Origin: Planctomycetota bacterium
GTDB lineage: Bacteria; Planctomycetota; PLA2
NCBI GenBank assembly: GCA_021776735.1
Contig: JAJFFH010000061.1
Coordinates: 62,001 to 126,000, forward strand
Direction of reading: 5' to 3'
Length of the DNA: 64,000 nt
The stretch's first letter is position 1; every line of letters starts with the position of its first letter. The notes beneath the pieces were generated by a model that was not told where the DNA came from, searched no databases, and was given only the letters and a program-made list of their open reading frames with translations. This document shows, in pieces, positions 34,702 through 42,182 of the stretch. A program made the position numbers and the translations under genes.

Positions 34702-35489
34702 GCGACCTCCTGACTGTCGGCAGCGGGGGCCGCGACGCGGTGATCGGACACGGCGAGGGTGACGAAGGACTCGGTCGGGACGGGCTGGCGGGCGGGCGGT
34801 CGGCGCGGCGGCGTGCCGAAGCCGTCGGGCAGGGCGACGCGGTCGCAGTAACGCCAGGCGCGGGCTTCGTCGCGGGTGAGCACGACCACCGGGACGCCGG
34901 TTTCGTCGGACAGCAGACGCAGGGTCTTGAACGCGGCATCGACGGACTCGACGGAGGCGCCGGCGGCGCACGGCTCATCGACGACGACGGCAGCGGGCCT
35001 TTGCGAGAACGCGCGGGCGACCGCGAGCGCGGCCTGCGACTTCGGGGAGAGCTGGTCGGCGGGCAGGGACGACTTCGACACGAGGCCGGTCAGGGCGAGC
35101 AGGCGCGCGGCGTCGTGGCGCAGGTGTTCGAGTACGGACAGACGCTCGTCGACGTCCCAGCCGGTCGCGCACAGGCACAGATCGCGGTCGTCGTTCAGGG
35201 CCGTCGCGGTCAGCGCCGCCGCCAGGGACCGGGCGGGCTCGCCGAGAGGGTTGATCAGGTGCCGCGACCACTCGGCGTCGCTACCACTCGGGCAAATCCA
35301 GCCGGCGGCCATGGGCTCGTCCTCGCAAAAGCGCAGGCCACGGAGCACGACGATGCGACGGGCAGACGAGAGGGTGGAGGGGGTCGCGGGGGAGGAGGAA
35401 GACGCTGCGGAGGGGGACGCGGGTGCGCGCAGCTTCAGGAGACGGCCGGCGAGGACAACGAGGACGGTGAGGCAGATGACGATCAACAT
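34698..35489 (-). CDS. Membrane-anchored degenerate ABC ATPase
   Basis: 263 residues. An N-terminal membrane helix (MLIVICLTVLVVLAGRLLKL) precedes an ABC nucleotide-binding domain that has lost key residues. The P-loop is unrecognisable (WICPSGSDAEWSRH replaces GxxGxGKS/T), the signature reads LSPKSQ rather than LSGGQ, Walker B is AAVVVDEP with the catalytic Glu kept, and the switch His is replaced (LTRDEA). It is probably a non-hydrolysing partner of the active ATPase encoded just upstream. ATG 35489 has AGGAG upstream and also lies at +3 of a sigma-54-like promoter. Confidence 0.75.
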   Translation of the reverse strand: MLIVICLTVLVVLAGRLLKLRAPASPSAASSSSPATPSTLSSARRIVVLRGLRFCEDEPMAAGWICPSGSDAEWSRHLINPLGEPARSLAAALTATALNDDRDLCLCATGWDVDERLSVLEHLRHDAARLLALTGLVSKSSLPADQLSPKSQAALAVARAFSQRPAAVVVDEPCAAGASVESVDAAFKTLRLLSDETGVPVVVLTRDEARAWRYCDRVALPDGFGTPPRRPPARQPVPTESFVTLAVSDHRVAAPAADSQEVA

Positions 35490-35498
35490 GGCAGTCTC

Positions 35499-36386
35499 CT
35501 AAACACGGGGCGTACCAATGCGAAGCGAAAGGGATTTGGCCTGCGGCGCGGTCGGCTCATCGGCCGGGTGGTCGGAATCCCGACCAAACTCGAAGGGGTT
35601 TCGGCCGAACGCAACGAGCCGGTCGCAATAGCGGCGCGCCAAGGCCACGTCGTGCGTGACCATGACCACGGTGCGTCCGGTGCCCGCGACCAGTTCGCGA
35701 AAACGCGACAATACGTTTCGGGCCAAGGCGGGGTCGAGGCTGCCGGTCGGCTCGTCGGCCAGGATCACGTCGGCGTTCGACAACAGCGCACGCGCGATGG
35801 CGACTCGTTGCTGCTGGCCGCGCGACAGTTCCGCGGGCAGCCGATCGGCGCCGGACAGGCCCATGCGCGCCAGCACGGGCTGCGCGCGCGCGATCGCTTC
35901 GTCCCACGGCACCCTGGTACACAAGAGCGGCAGGGCCGCGTTTTCTGCCGCGCGCAGATGCGCGACCAGATTCAAGGACTGAAAAACAAATGCGACGTGG
36001 CGCGCGCGGTACCGGGCCAGCAGCGCGGGCCGGGAAAACGGCACGGGCTCGCCGCGAAACAGGAGCGCGCCCGCATCGGGCGCATCGAGGCCGCCGAGCA
36101 GATTGAGCAACGTACTCTTGCCGCGACCGCTCGCGCCGAGAACGGCCACGAACTCGCCTTCCGCAAACGAGCCGCACAGGTTGGTGAACACCGGCACGAC
36201 GGCTCCGGATCGATCGCGATACGCCTTGGCGACGTCGCGCAGCTCAAGTAGCGGCGGTCGCACGGCGGGCACGAGCCGCACGCGAGGCGCGGATACCGGT
36301 CCGAGATTCGGCGTGCGGCGCAGGGCGCGACCGAGCCAGTAGGAACCGAGACCGACGAGCGCGAAAAAACAAAGCGGCGCGAGCAT
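35499..36386 (-). CDS. Membrane-anchored ABC ATPase, MacB/LolD type
   Basis: 295 residues. An N-terminal helix ([20 protein letters not shown]) anchors an intact ABC domain: Walker [16 protein letters not shown]-loop FVFQSLN, signature [11 protein letters not shown], Walker [14 protein letters not shown], and switch VTHD. The 'DEPTGSLD' form groups it with LolD/MacB/FtsE ATPases. A membrane anchor on a separate ATPase subunit is unusual. The C-terminal tail (after [12 protein letters not shown]) is encoded over the second pair of operator palindromes. It is the first gene of a four-gene minus-strand operon and starts at +3 of its predicted sigma-54 promoter. Confidence 0.85.
   Translation of the reverse strand: MLAPLCFFALVGLGSYWLGRALRRTPNLGPVSAPRVRLVPAVRPPLLELRDVAKAYRDRSGAVVPVFTNLCGSFAEGEFVAVLGASGRGKSTLLNLLGGLDAPDAGALLFRGEPVPFSRPALLARYRARHVAFVFQSLNLVAHLRAAENAALPLLCTRVPWDEAIARAQPVLARMGLSGADRLPAELSRGQQQRVAIARALLSNADVILADEPTGSLDPALARNVLSRFRELVAGTGRTVVMVTHDVALARRYCDRLVAFGRNPFEFGRDSDHPADEPTAPQAKSLSLRIGTPRV
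35502..35518 (-). promoter_or_regulatory. Weak sigma-54-like promoter inside the ABC operon
   Basis: Minus-strand TTGGTACGCCCCGTGTT: the -24 GG is present, but the -12 GC is GT. It is included because its operators lie exactly 31 bp upstream, as at 30582, and the ATG at 35489 falls at +3. Confidence 0.45.
35550..35585 (-). promoter_or_regulatory. Tandem palindromes inside the ABC ATPase gene
   Basis: GGTCGG-CTCA-TCGGCC (35550-35565) and GGTCGG-AATC-CCGACC (35570-35585), 20 bp apart. The proximal site is 31 bp from the -24 element at 35518. Confidence 0.65.
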
Positions 36387-36398
36387 GCCACCGCCTAG

Positions 36399-36415
36399 CG
36401 CAACTCACGGGCCAT
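36399..36415 (-). promoter_or_regulatory. Sigma-54 promoter of the ABC operon
   Basis: Minus-strand ATGGCCCGTGAGTTGCG: TGGC-N7-TTGC, with GG and GC at the required spacing. The predicted +1 is 36388, two bases before ATG 36386. It is 41 bp from the operators at 36457-36492. Confidence 0.65.
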
Positions 36416-36456
36416 GGCTGAAACACCGCCACGTCCACGTTCGCCGCGCGTTCCTT

Positions 36457-36492
36457 GGTCGCTTCTTCGGCCGCGTGGTCGGAAACCCGACC
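36457..36492. promoter_or_regulatory. Tandem palindromes between divergent sigma-54 promoters
   Basis: GGTCGC-TTCT-TCGGCC (36457-36472) and the perfect GGTCGG-AAAC-CCGACC (36477-36492), 20 bp apart. They lie exactly 41 bp from the -24 element on each side, so one site pair can serve both operons. Confidence 0.7.
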
Positions 36493-36533
36493 GCGCCCGA
36501 ACGAAGAATCGCTTGAAACACGCAGCCGCCGCT

Positions 36534-36550
36534 TTGGCACGGCCTCTGCG
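36534..36550 (+). promoter_or_regulatory. Sigma-54 promoter of the coiled-coil/vWA operon
   Basis: TTGGCACGGCCTCTGCG: the full TTGGCACG -24 element, and CTGC at -12 (consensus TTGC). Predicted +1 is about 36561, giving a 45-nt leader before ATG 36606. Confidence 0.75.
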
Positions 36551-36605
36551 ATTGGACACGGGTCAACGCAGTCAACCCAAACCGCTTTTTTGAGGAGCCA
36601 CTCCG

Positions 36606-37409
36606 ATGCTGAAAAAAATCATTGTCCTCTCGCTCGTCTCTGCCGCGCTCGGCGCCGCCGTCCTCGGTCCCTCGAACGTGTTCACTTCCCTCCGTGCCAG
36701 CGCCAACCTCTTCCAGGAGGAACTCGAGCGCGCCAAGCCCGACCTCCAGCAGCTCGCCGAAATCCGCGTCCACCTGCACGACCTCGACGGCCGCATCCAC
36801 GACTACGCCGACCGCCTCGCCGAACTCCAGGGCCGCGTCGATGCGGCCCACCGAAAGTCCGCCGAGTTCAAATCCGCCGCCGGACGCGAGCGTCGCTACC
36901 TCGAACGCGCGCAAGAACACCTCGCACGGCCCGACGAGACCTTCACCGTCGCCGGACGCACCTACACCCGCGCTACGCTCAACGCCGACGCGCTGACCCG
37001 CGTAAACCGCTGCCGCGAGCTCGAACGCCAGGCAGGTTTCTTCAAGGATCTCGCCCAGAAACTGACCCACAGCGCCACCCAGGGCAAAACAATCCTCGCC
37101 CGCGCCAAGACCACCCGCCAACAAAACACGATCAAGCTCCGGGCGCTGGAAGCGCGCCTGGCCAACGCCAAGCTCCTGCAGGAGGTCGTCGCCCTGACCG
37201 ACGGCGTCCGCACCGACCCGCTCGGTCCCCGCACCGAACTCGAGCGCAAGTTCGAACGGCTCAGCCGCAAGGCCGCCTCCCTCGAACGACGCGCCGGCAA
37301 CCTCCATTCCGACGACGCGGCCCTGGTCGACTGGGACGGCCGGGAAACCGACCAGCCCGACGCCCGCGACGTCCTCCACTCCTTTCTCTCAAACAAGCCC
37401 AACCGCTAA
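36606..37409 (+). CDS. Exported coiled-coil protein, first gene of a sigma-54 operon
   Basis: 267 residues. A signal or anchor (MLKKIIVLSLVSAALGAAVL) precedes a long coiled coil (ELERAKPDLQQLAEIRVHLH, then RDLDGRIHDYADRLAELQGR-like heptads). A central FTVAGRTYTRATLNADALTR motif recalls a planctomycete family of membrane-tethered, PspA-like helical proteins; this comparison is from memory and unverified. ATG 36606 has GAGGAG upstream. A strong hairpin follows the gene, so it may be made in excess over the downstream vWA gene. Confidence 0.7.
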   Translation: MLKKIIVLSLVSAALGAAVLGPSNVFTSLRASANLFQEELERAKPDLQQLAEIRVHLHDLDGRIHDYADRLAELQGRVDAAHRKSAEFKSAAGRERRYLERAQEHLARPDETFTVAGRTYTRATLNADALTRVNRCRELERQAGFFKDLAQKLTHSATQGKTILARAKTTRQQNTIKLRALEARLANAKLLQEVVALTDGVRTDPLGPRTELERKFERLSRKAASLERRAGNLHSDDAALVDWDGRETDQPDARDVLHSFLSNKPNR

Positions 37410-37420
37410 CCGCTGACTCC

Positions 37421-37453
37421 GCGCGCGGGGGCCCGGCCCCGCGCGCCTTTTTC
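37421..37453 (+). terminator. Intrinsic terminator or attenuator after the coiled-coil gene
   Basis: Stem GCGCGCGGGG/CCCCGCGCGC with loop GCCCGG and five T. It lies within an otherwise continuous operon, 47 bp before the vWA gene, so partial read-through is expected. Confidence 0.8.
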
Positions 37454-37458
37454 TTGCT

Positions 37459-37472
37459 GCCCCCGCCCCCCC
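37459..37472 (+). repeat. Polar C-rich word, exact
   Basis: GCCCCCGCCCCCCC between the terminator and the ribosome site of the vWA gene. Confidence 0.65.
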
Positions 37473-37500
37473 ACAAACAACGCGCTCAAAGGAGAACCCG

Positions 37501-39495
37501 ATGAAGATTCTGATCCGTGCCTCGCTGTTCTTCCTCGTGTCCGCCGTCGCGGTGTTCGCGTTCAGCCCCGTGCTGCGCGCCCGCGTGTGGGCCTCGGTCC
37601 GCCCGCTGCTCGCCGACCAAGAGCGCCCCGCCGCCGAGCGCCCGAAGCTGAAGCTCATCGCGGACAACACGTACACGGTCCCCGGCATGGACTGTCTCGT
37701 CAACCGCCATGGCATCCGCGTCAAGGTCGTGCCGACCACACGCGGCGTGCGCTGCCGCGCCGAGCCCGGCAACGGCGACATCTCGGGCGCGCCGCTGCGC
37801 TACTTCCGCCCGTACTTCGTCTTCGACGTCTTCCCCCACGAGGGCAAGCCGCAGCACTGCCTGGTCGGCGAAACCCCGCGGCGCTCCGGCGCGATCGGCT
37901 GGGCCCCGGCGTCAGGACTCGCGCGCTGGCCGACCCGCGTCGGGGCACGCTACAAGCGCGCGCCCGGCGGACGCACGCCGCCGCTGCTCGTGTTCCGCAC
38001 GAAAGACGACGCCGCCCGCTTCCTCCGCGAGGGCCTCACGAACGTCGAGCCGATCGCGCGCACGACCCACGACGCCCCGCGCGCCCGCATGCCGTGGCCG
38101 GTCACCGACGTCGCGCAGGTCGAGGCCAAGGGACGGGTTCACGAGGTGATCAAGCTGCAGTTTTTGGGAACGGACGGCGATGCTTTTTCGGCGCAACCGA
38201 CCGCTCCGGCCCGCGGGCGCGACGCGCAAGAAAACGTTGAAAGCGTGCGCCGCAGCCTCGGCACCGTCGATCTCGTGTTTGTCGCGGACAACACGCGCAG
38301 CACGCAGCCGTTTCTCGCCGCGATCAAGATCGCGGTCAACCAGATCGCCAAAAGCATCGCCGTCCGTCCCTCCCTTGACGTTCGTTTCGGCCTCGTCCTG
38401 TTTCGCGACCATGTTCCCGAGATCCTGTTTCCCGGCCGCGCCGCGGTGAAACACTTCGCGCTGACCGGCGACATCGACGAGTTTCTCCGTCGCGTCGCGG
38501 CACTGCACGAAGCGAAGGTGGGTAGCATCGACTGGCCCGAAGCGGGGTATGACGGCCTCCACAGTGCGCTGAGTGCGACGAAGTGGCGCGGCGACCGGTT
38601 GTCGAGCCGCGTGATCTGCCTGATCGGCGACAACTCGTTTCACGAGCCCGGGCACGTCCGCAACCCCCACGGCTATCGCGCACAGGATCTTGTCGCCGAC
38701 GCGCGACGACGTGACGTCCGCATCGTCGGGCTTTGCATTCGCGGTGGCGGCGAGGGGGACGAGCAGCAGCGCCACGCGCGCCAGTTCAACGCTCTCGCGG
38801 CTGGAACCGGCGGAAGAATCTACTCGATCTCGGACGCCGGCAAGGCTGCGGCGCACGTACTCTCCACGCTCGACGCGACCACGCGTACCGCGTCGGAACG
38901 CGCCGTCGTGTACACCGATCTCGCCGCGGGCAAGCCGAAGGAGACGATCGCGCGCGACCGGCGCCTCGACATCGAGCGCGTGACCGAGGTCATGCGCTTT
39001 CTGAACGCGCGTGGCGTGCGCGTCGGGCCGCGCCAGGCCGACGGGACACGCTTCGCCGAGGGTTGGGCGGTCACCGATGTCGAGGGCGTCGCCATCCTCG
39101 AACGCGAGGTCTTTCTCGCGCGCTCCGAGCTCGACCTGCTCGTCAGCTCGCTGAGCTACGTCTGCTCCCGCCTCTCGCCCGATGCTGCGCAAGGACTCTT
39201 CGAGAGTGCCGCCGGCAGCCGCATCAACCCCGCCGCGAGTTTCTTTCGCGACGACCTGCCCGAGCCGCTCGACGTGTTCCTGATGGCCAAGGGTGTCCCC
39301 GTCGGACGCGCGAGCATCCTGCGCCTGACCGCCGCCGATGTCCGCCACATGCCGGAAGAAGAGCGCGCGAAGATGCGCACGCGAATCGCTGGCGTGCTCA
39401 TCCCGGGCCTGGTCGTCGCGCGCAACGACAGCTCGCTGTGGGTCTACCGCGACGGCCTGGAGTTCGGCTGGATTCCGGAGCATCTGCTGCCGTGA
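37501..39495 (+). CDS. Exported von Willebrand factor A-type protein
   Basis: 664 residues. A signal or anchor (ASLFFLVSAVAVFAFSP) leads to an SH3-like segment, then a vWA domain from about residue 255: VDLVFVADNTRSTQPFLAAI carries a variant metal site (D-x-T-x-S in place of D-x-S-x-S), followed by VRFGLVLFRDH and VICLIGDNSFHEPGH. The C-terminal ~200 residues are unassigned and end in SLWVYRDGLEFGWIPEHLLP. AAAGGAGA precedes the ATG. Two 13-mers in inverted orientation (38170, 38355) bracket the first vWA strand and metal-site helix. In the sigma-54 regulon this is a candidate scaffold or sensor outside the membrane. Confidence 0.75.
   Translation: MKILIRASLFFLVSAVAVFAFSPVLRARVWASVRPLLADQERPAAERPKLKLIADNTYTVPGMDCLVNRHGIRVKVVPTTRGVRCRAEPGNGDISGAPLRYFRPYFVFDVFPHEGKPQHCLVGETPRRSGAIGWAPASGLARWPTRVGARYKRAPGGRTPPLLVFRTKDDAARFLREGLTNVEPIARTTHDAPRARMPWPVTDVAQVEAKGRVHEVIKLQFLGTDGDAFSAQPTAPARGRDAQENVESVRRSLGTVDLVFVADNTRSTQPFLAAIKIAVNQIAKSIAVRPSLDVRFGLVLFRDHVPEILFPGRAAVKHFALTGDIDEFLRRVAALHEAKVGSIDWPEAGYDGLHSALSATKWRGDRLSSRVICLIGDNSFHEPGHVRNPHGYRAQDLVADARRRDVRIVGLCIRGGGEGDEQQRHARQFNALAAGTGGRIYSISDAGKAAAHVLSTLDATTRTASERAVVYTDLAAGKPKETIARDRRLDIERVTEVMRFLNARGVRVGPRQADGTRFAEGWAVTDVEGVAILEREVFLARSELDLLVSSLSYVCSRLSPDAAQGLFESAAGSRINPAASFFRDDLPEPLDVFLMAKGVPVGRASILRLTAADVRHMPEEERAKMRTRIAGVLIPGLVVARNDSSLWVYRDGLEFGWIPEHLLP
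38170..38182 (+). repeat. 13-mer word, exact copy
   Basis: ACGGACGGCGATGCTTTT in the vWA gene, read GTDGDAF. It forms an 18-bp perfect inverted repeat with 38350-38367. Confidence 0.85.
38355..38367 (-). repeat. 13-mer word, exact copy (inverted partner)
   Basis: Plus strand AAAAGCATCGCCGTCCGT, read Ser-Ile-Ala-Val-Arg-Pro; 198 bp separate the outer ends of the pair. Confidence 0.85.
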
Positions 39496-39558
39496 CCCAA
39501 CCGGCACGCGCGCGAGCGGTTAGACGGATGGTGGGGAATCCTCATCGAAGGGAGATGC

Positions 39559-42153
39559 ATGCACTCGTTGTCTGAACGGGTCGTCCGTCACATCCGATAC
39601 CTGCTGGCGCATCCGCGGGACCGGGACTCCGGCGATCGATTCGGTGCGATCGAACTCTGGCCGCCCGGACGCTGCGCGCGCGAGATCGAGGATCCCGGTG
39701 CCGACCAGCCGGAAGAAGGCGAAGACGACGCATTCTTGGGCGAGGAGCCGCCGCCCGTACAACGCGCGCCCGCCACGGCCCACGGCAACGCCTTCACGCG
39801 GCCGATCGGACCCGGCGAAACCGAAGCGTTCCCGAGTCCGGAACCGATCACGCGATCACGCGCACGCCTGAACCATCTGCTGCGCGCCGGTCCCCGCCCC
39901 CCCCTGAACCAGCTTCGCGAAATCGGCCTCGACCTCGACCCACTGTTCCTGCGCGATCCGGACGGGTTCTTGTGCCTGCTCGAAACCGTCTCCCTGTTCC
40001 GCGCCTTGCGCTCGCCCGCGGTGCGGACGATGCGCCGCGTCCTCGGCGCTCCCCTGTTTCGCGACCTGGTGGAAAACTACGGCGCCGACTTCCCGCACGC
40101 GTGCACGGCCCTGCTCGCATCGATCCGCTGCTCGTACCTCGATGCGCTCGCCGACCACCTCGGGCCGCGCCTGGAACGCACGCTGCGTCGCGCGCTCGCC
40201 ATCGACGTCGCCCGCGGCACGACGGACAATGCGCGCTCCCGTCTCGAACGCCTGCGCCGCGCGTATCGGATCCGGATCGAATTCGGAGCACGCGCACGCC
40301 GCTACGAGGAGCACATCGGTCCGATCCCGCGGCGGCGCGAGAAGCGACACCTTGCCGCCGCCCTGCTACAAACCGGCGCGCACTGCTGGGAGTGGATTCT
40401 CGACGACGTGATCGGCCGCGACCGATGGCACGAGTTCATCGAGGCGGAGGCCGGCGGCTCGTTGCAGGTCGCTCTGGAGGCGATCCCGGAGATCCCGAAC
40501 GGCGCCACGCTCCAGGCCGCGATCGGTCGCGACGAGATCCGCGGGTTCCTGCATCGCGGCGGCGTGACGCGCGCCCTCGACCAGCGCCTCAACCAACGCC
40601 TCGACGAGCGCCTCGACCCGGACGAGCGGTTCCGCGACAGCATCGATGTCGGGTACATCGACGTCCTGGCCGGACTCGGACACTGGGCAACGTTGGGAAC
40701 GGACGGCGATGCCTTCGAACTACTCGCGCCGGAAGCCTCCCCGTTGCTCTCACGCGCCGTGAACGATCCGTGGGGCCGCAGACACATGCGCACGCTTGCA
40801 CCGAACCAGACCGCGCTCGCCGAGTTGTTCACGCGCATGAACTCCGACGGGCTTCCGCCCGAGCGCGAGATCGTCCTGCCGGTCGTCCACGGCGAAACGA
40901 CGCACGGCGCAGTGCGCGCCCGCGCCCGCTTACTCGCACAACCCGACGGGCTCGCCCTCGACGCCGCGCCGCGCGACCCGCAAGGACGCACGCTGCTTCA
41001 CGCGGCACTTGGGCGCGCGATGGCCGGGCGCCTGGATCGGACGGTGATGTCCGCGATCCTCGACGAAGCCGAGGGCCTGACGCCCGAACCGTTCACGGCG
41101 TGGGCGAGGCCGCTCTCGTTTCAGTTCGAGAAGATTCGCACGGGCACCAAGCTGCGCACGATCGGCGAACTTGACTGTGCCCGCTCGGCGGTTCTCGGCT
41201 CCGCGGACTCACTAGGACTGGGACTGGGACAACGCCGCTACTGGACCCTGCTGCAAAGCGACCATTCCGAGCCCGACGCGATCGAGAGGGCGCTACGGCG
41301 AGGGGACCTCGACGAGGCCGAGCACCTGATCGCGCCGACCCTGGCTGTACGCTGCGCCGAGCCGGGCCGTGGCCACGCGGCCTACCGCGTCGCGCTGGGC
41401 GCGATCGTGCGCCACGACCCGGCGTTTGTCGCGCGCGTGCGCGACGCCGACACCGTCGGCCTGATCGAGGCGCTGGCGGAACTCGCCTTCGAGCGTTTTC
41501 CCAACTACGACGGCCCGCTCGTCGGAGCCGGAGCCAAGCCGGGCACGCGATGGCGCGACCTCCCCGAAGAAGGCACACCGCTGGGAACCGACGACTACGG
41601 AAGGCTGCGCGCCGCGGCGGACAGTATCCGCGAACTCGAGCGCGTCCACACCGGCCAGACCACGCGGGTCACGCTGACGCCGGATCGCGGCCTGCTCGCG
41701 CTGTTCGCCGGCGTGCATGGCGAAGATTGCAGCGTCACCCGCGCCAGCGTGCATCGACTGCGACAACCCGACCACGCGATCTTCATCGTCCGCATTGACG
41801 GGCGGCCGCGGGCTCAAGGCTACCTTTCGGCGCTGGTGGTCACGGACGGCAGGGAACGCGCGCTGCTGATCGACGCGTTCAACCCCTCCAACAACGTCGC
41901 CGCCGATCCCGAACCGCTCGTGAAAGCCGTCGTGCAAGCGCTGGGCGAAGCCGCGCACGCCGAGGCGGGCATCGAATACGTCCTGGTGGCCAAGGAACCG
42001 TCGGGCTTCTCGAACCGCCAAGCACTCTCCCAGGCCGCCGCCGAACTGTTCGGCCCAAACGTCGCCGTCTCGGGCTTTGATACGCTGCGCGGCCCCAACC
42101 GCGGCTTTCAATGCACGAAGCGCCCGATGCGCGTCGCCTGGGTGGCGCCGTAA
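39559..42153 (+). CDS. Large protein of unknown function in the sigma-54 operon
   Basis: 864 residues, with no signal peptide, so probably cytoplasmic. GGGAG precedes ATG 39559. The first 100 residues are acidic and Pro-rich. The middle is helical (LLETVSLFRALRSPAVRTMR and RLERLRRAYRIRIEFGARAR). The C-terminal 150 residues alternate strands and helices (HAIFIVRIDGRPRAQGYLSA and ERALLIDAFNPSNNVAADPE), which could be an acyltransferase-like or papain-like fold; I cannot tell which. TDGDAFEL near residue 383 is encoded by a 13-mer. It resembles in style the 562-residue protein at 6331, without clear shared motifs. It follows the vWA gene after 63 bp. Confidence 0.6.
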   Translation: MHSLSERVVRHIRYLLAHPRDRDSGDRFGAIELWPPGRCAREIEDPGADQPEEGEDDAFLGEEPPPVQRAPATAHGNAFTRPIGPGETEAFPSPEPITRSRARLNHLLRAGPRPPLNQLREIGLDLDPLFLRDPDGFLCLLETVSLFRALRSPAVRTMRRVLGAPLFRDLVENYGADFPHACTALLASIRCSYLDALADHLGPRLERTLRRALAIDVARGTTDNARSRLERLRRAYRIRIEFGARARRYEEHIGPIPRRREKRHLAAALLQTGAHCWEWILDDVIGRDRWHEFIEAEAGGSLQVALEAIPEIPNGATLQAAIGRDEIRGFLHRGGVTRALDQRLNQRLDERLDPDERFRDSIDVGYIDVLAGLGHWATLGTDGDAFELLAPEASPLLSRAVNDPWGRRHMRTLAPNQTALAELFTRMNSDGLPPEREIVLPVVHGETTHGAVRARARLLAQPDGLALDAAPRDPQGRTLLHAALGRAMAGRLDRTVMSAILDEAEGLTPEPFTAWARPLSFQFEKIRTGTKLRTIGELDCARSAVLGSADSLGLGLGQRRYWTLLQSDHSEPDAIERALRRGDLDEAEHLIAPTLAVRCAEPGRGHAAYRVALGAIVRHDPAFVARVRDADTVGLIEALAELAFERFPNYDGPLVGAGAKPGTRWRDLPEEGTPLGTDDYGRLRAAADSIRELERVHTGQTTRVTLTPDRGLLALFAGVHGEDCSVTRASVHRLRQPDHAIFIVRIDGRPRAQGYLSALVVTDGRERALLIDAFNPSNNVAADPEPLVKAVVQALGEAAHAEAGIEYVLVAKEPSGFSNRQALSQAAAELFGPNVAVSGFDTLRGPNRGFQCTKRPMRVAWVAP
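40699..40711 (+). repeat. 13-mer word, exact copy
   Basis: ACGGACGGCGATG in the 864-residue protein gene; GGGA left flank; read LGTDGDAFE. Confidence 0.85.
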
Positions 42154-42165
42154 CGGACTCGGCTA

Positions 42166-42178
42166 CATCGCCGTCCGT
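42166..42178 (-). repeat. 13-mer word, exact copy
   Basis: In the 29-bp gap between the convergent 864-residue protein and MscS-like genes, AAGCAA-flanked subtype. Confidence 0.85.
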
Positions 42179-42182
42179 TTGC

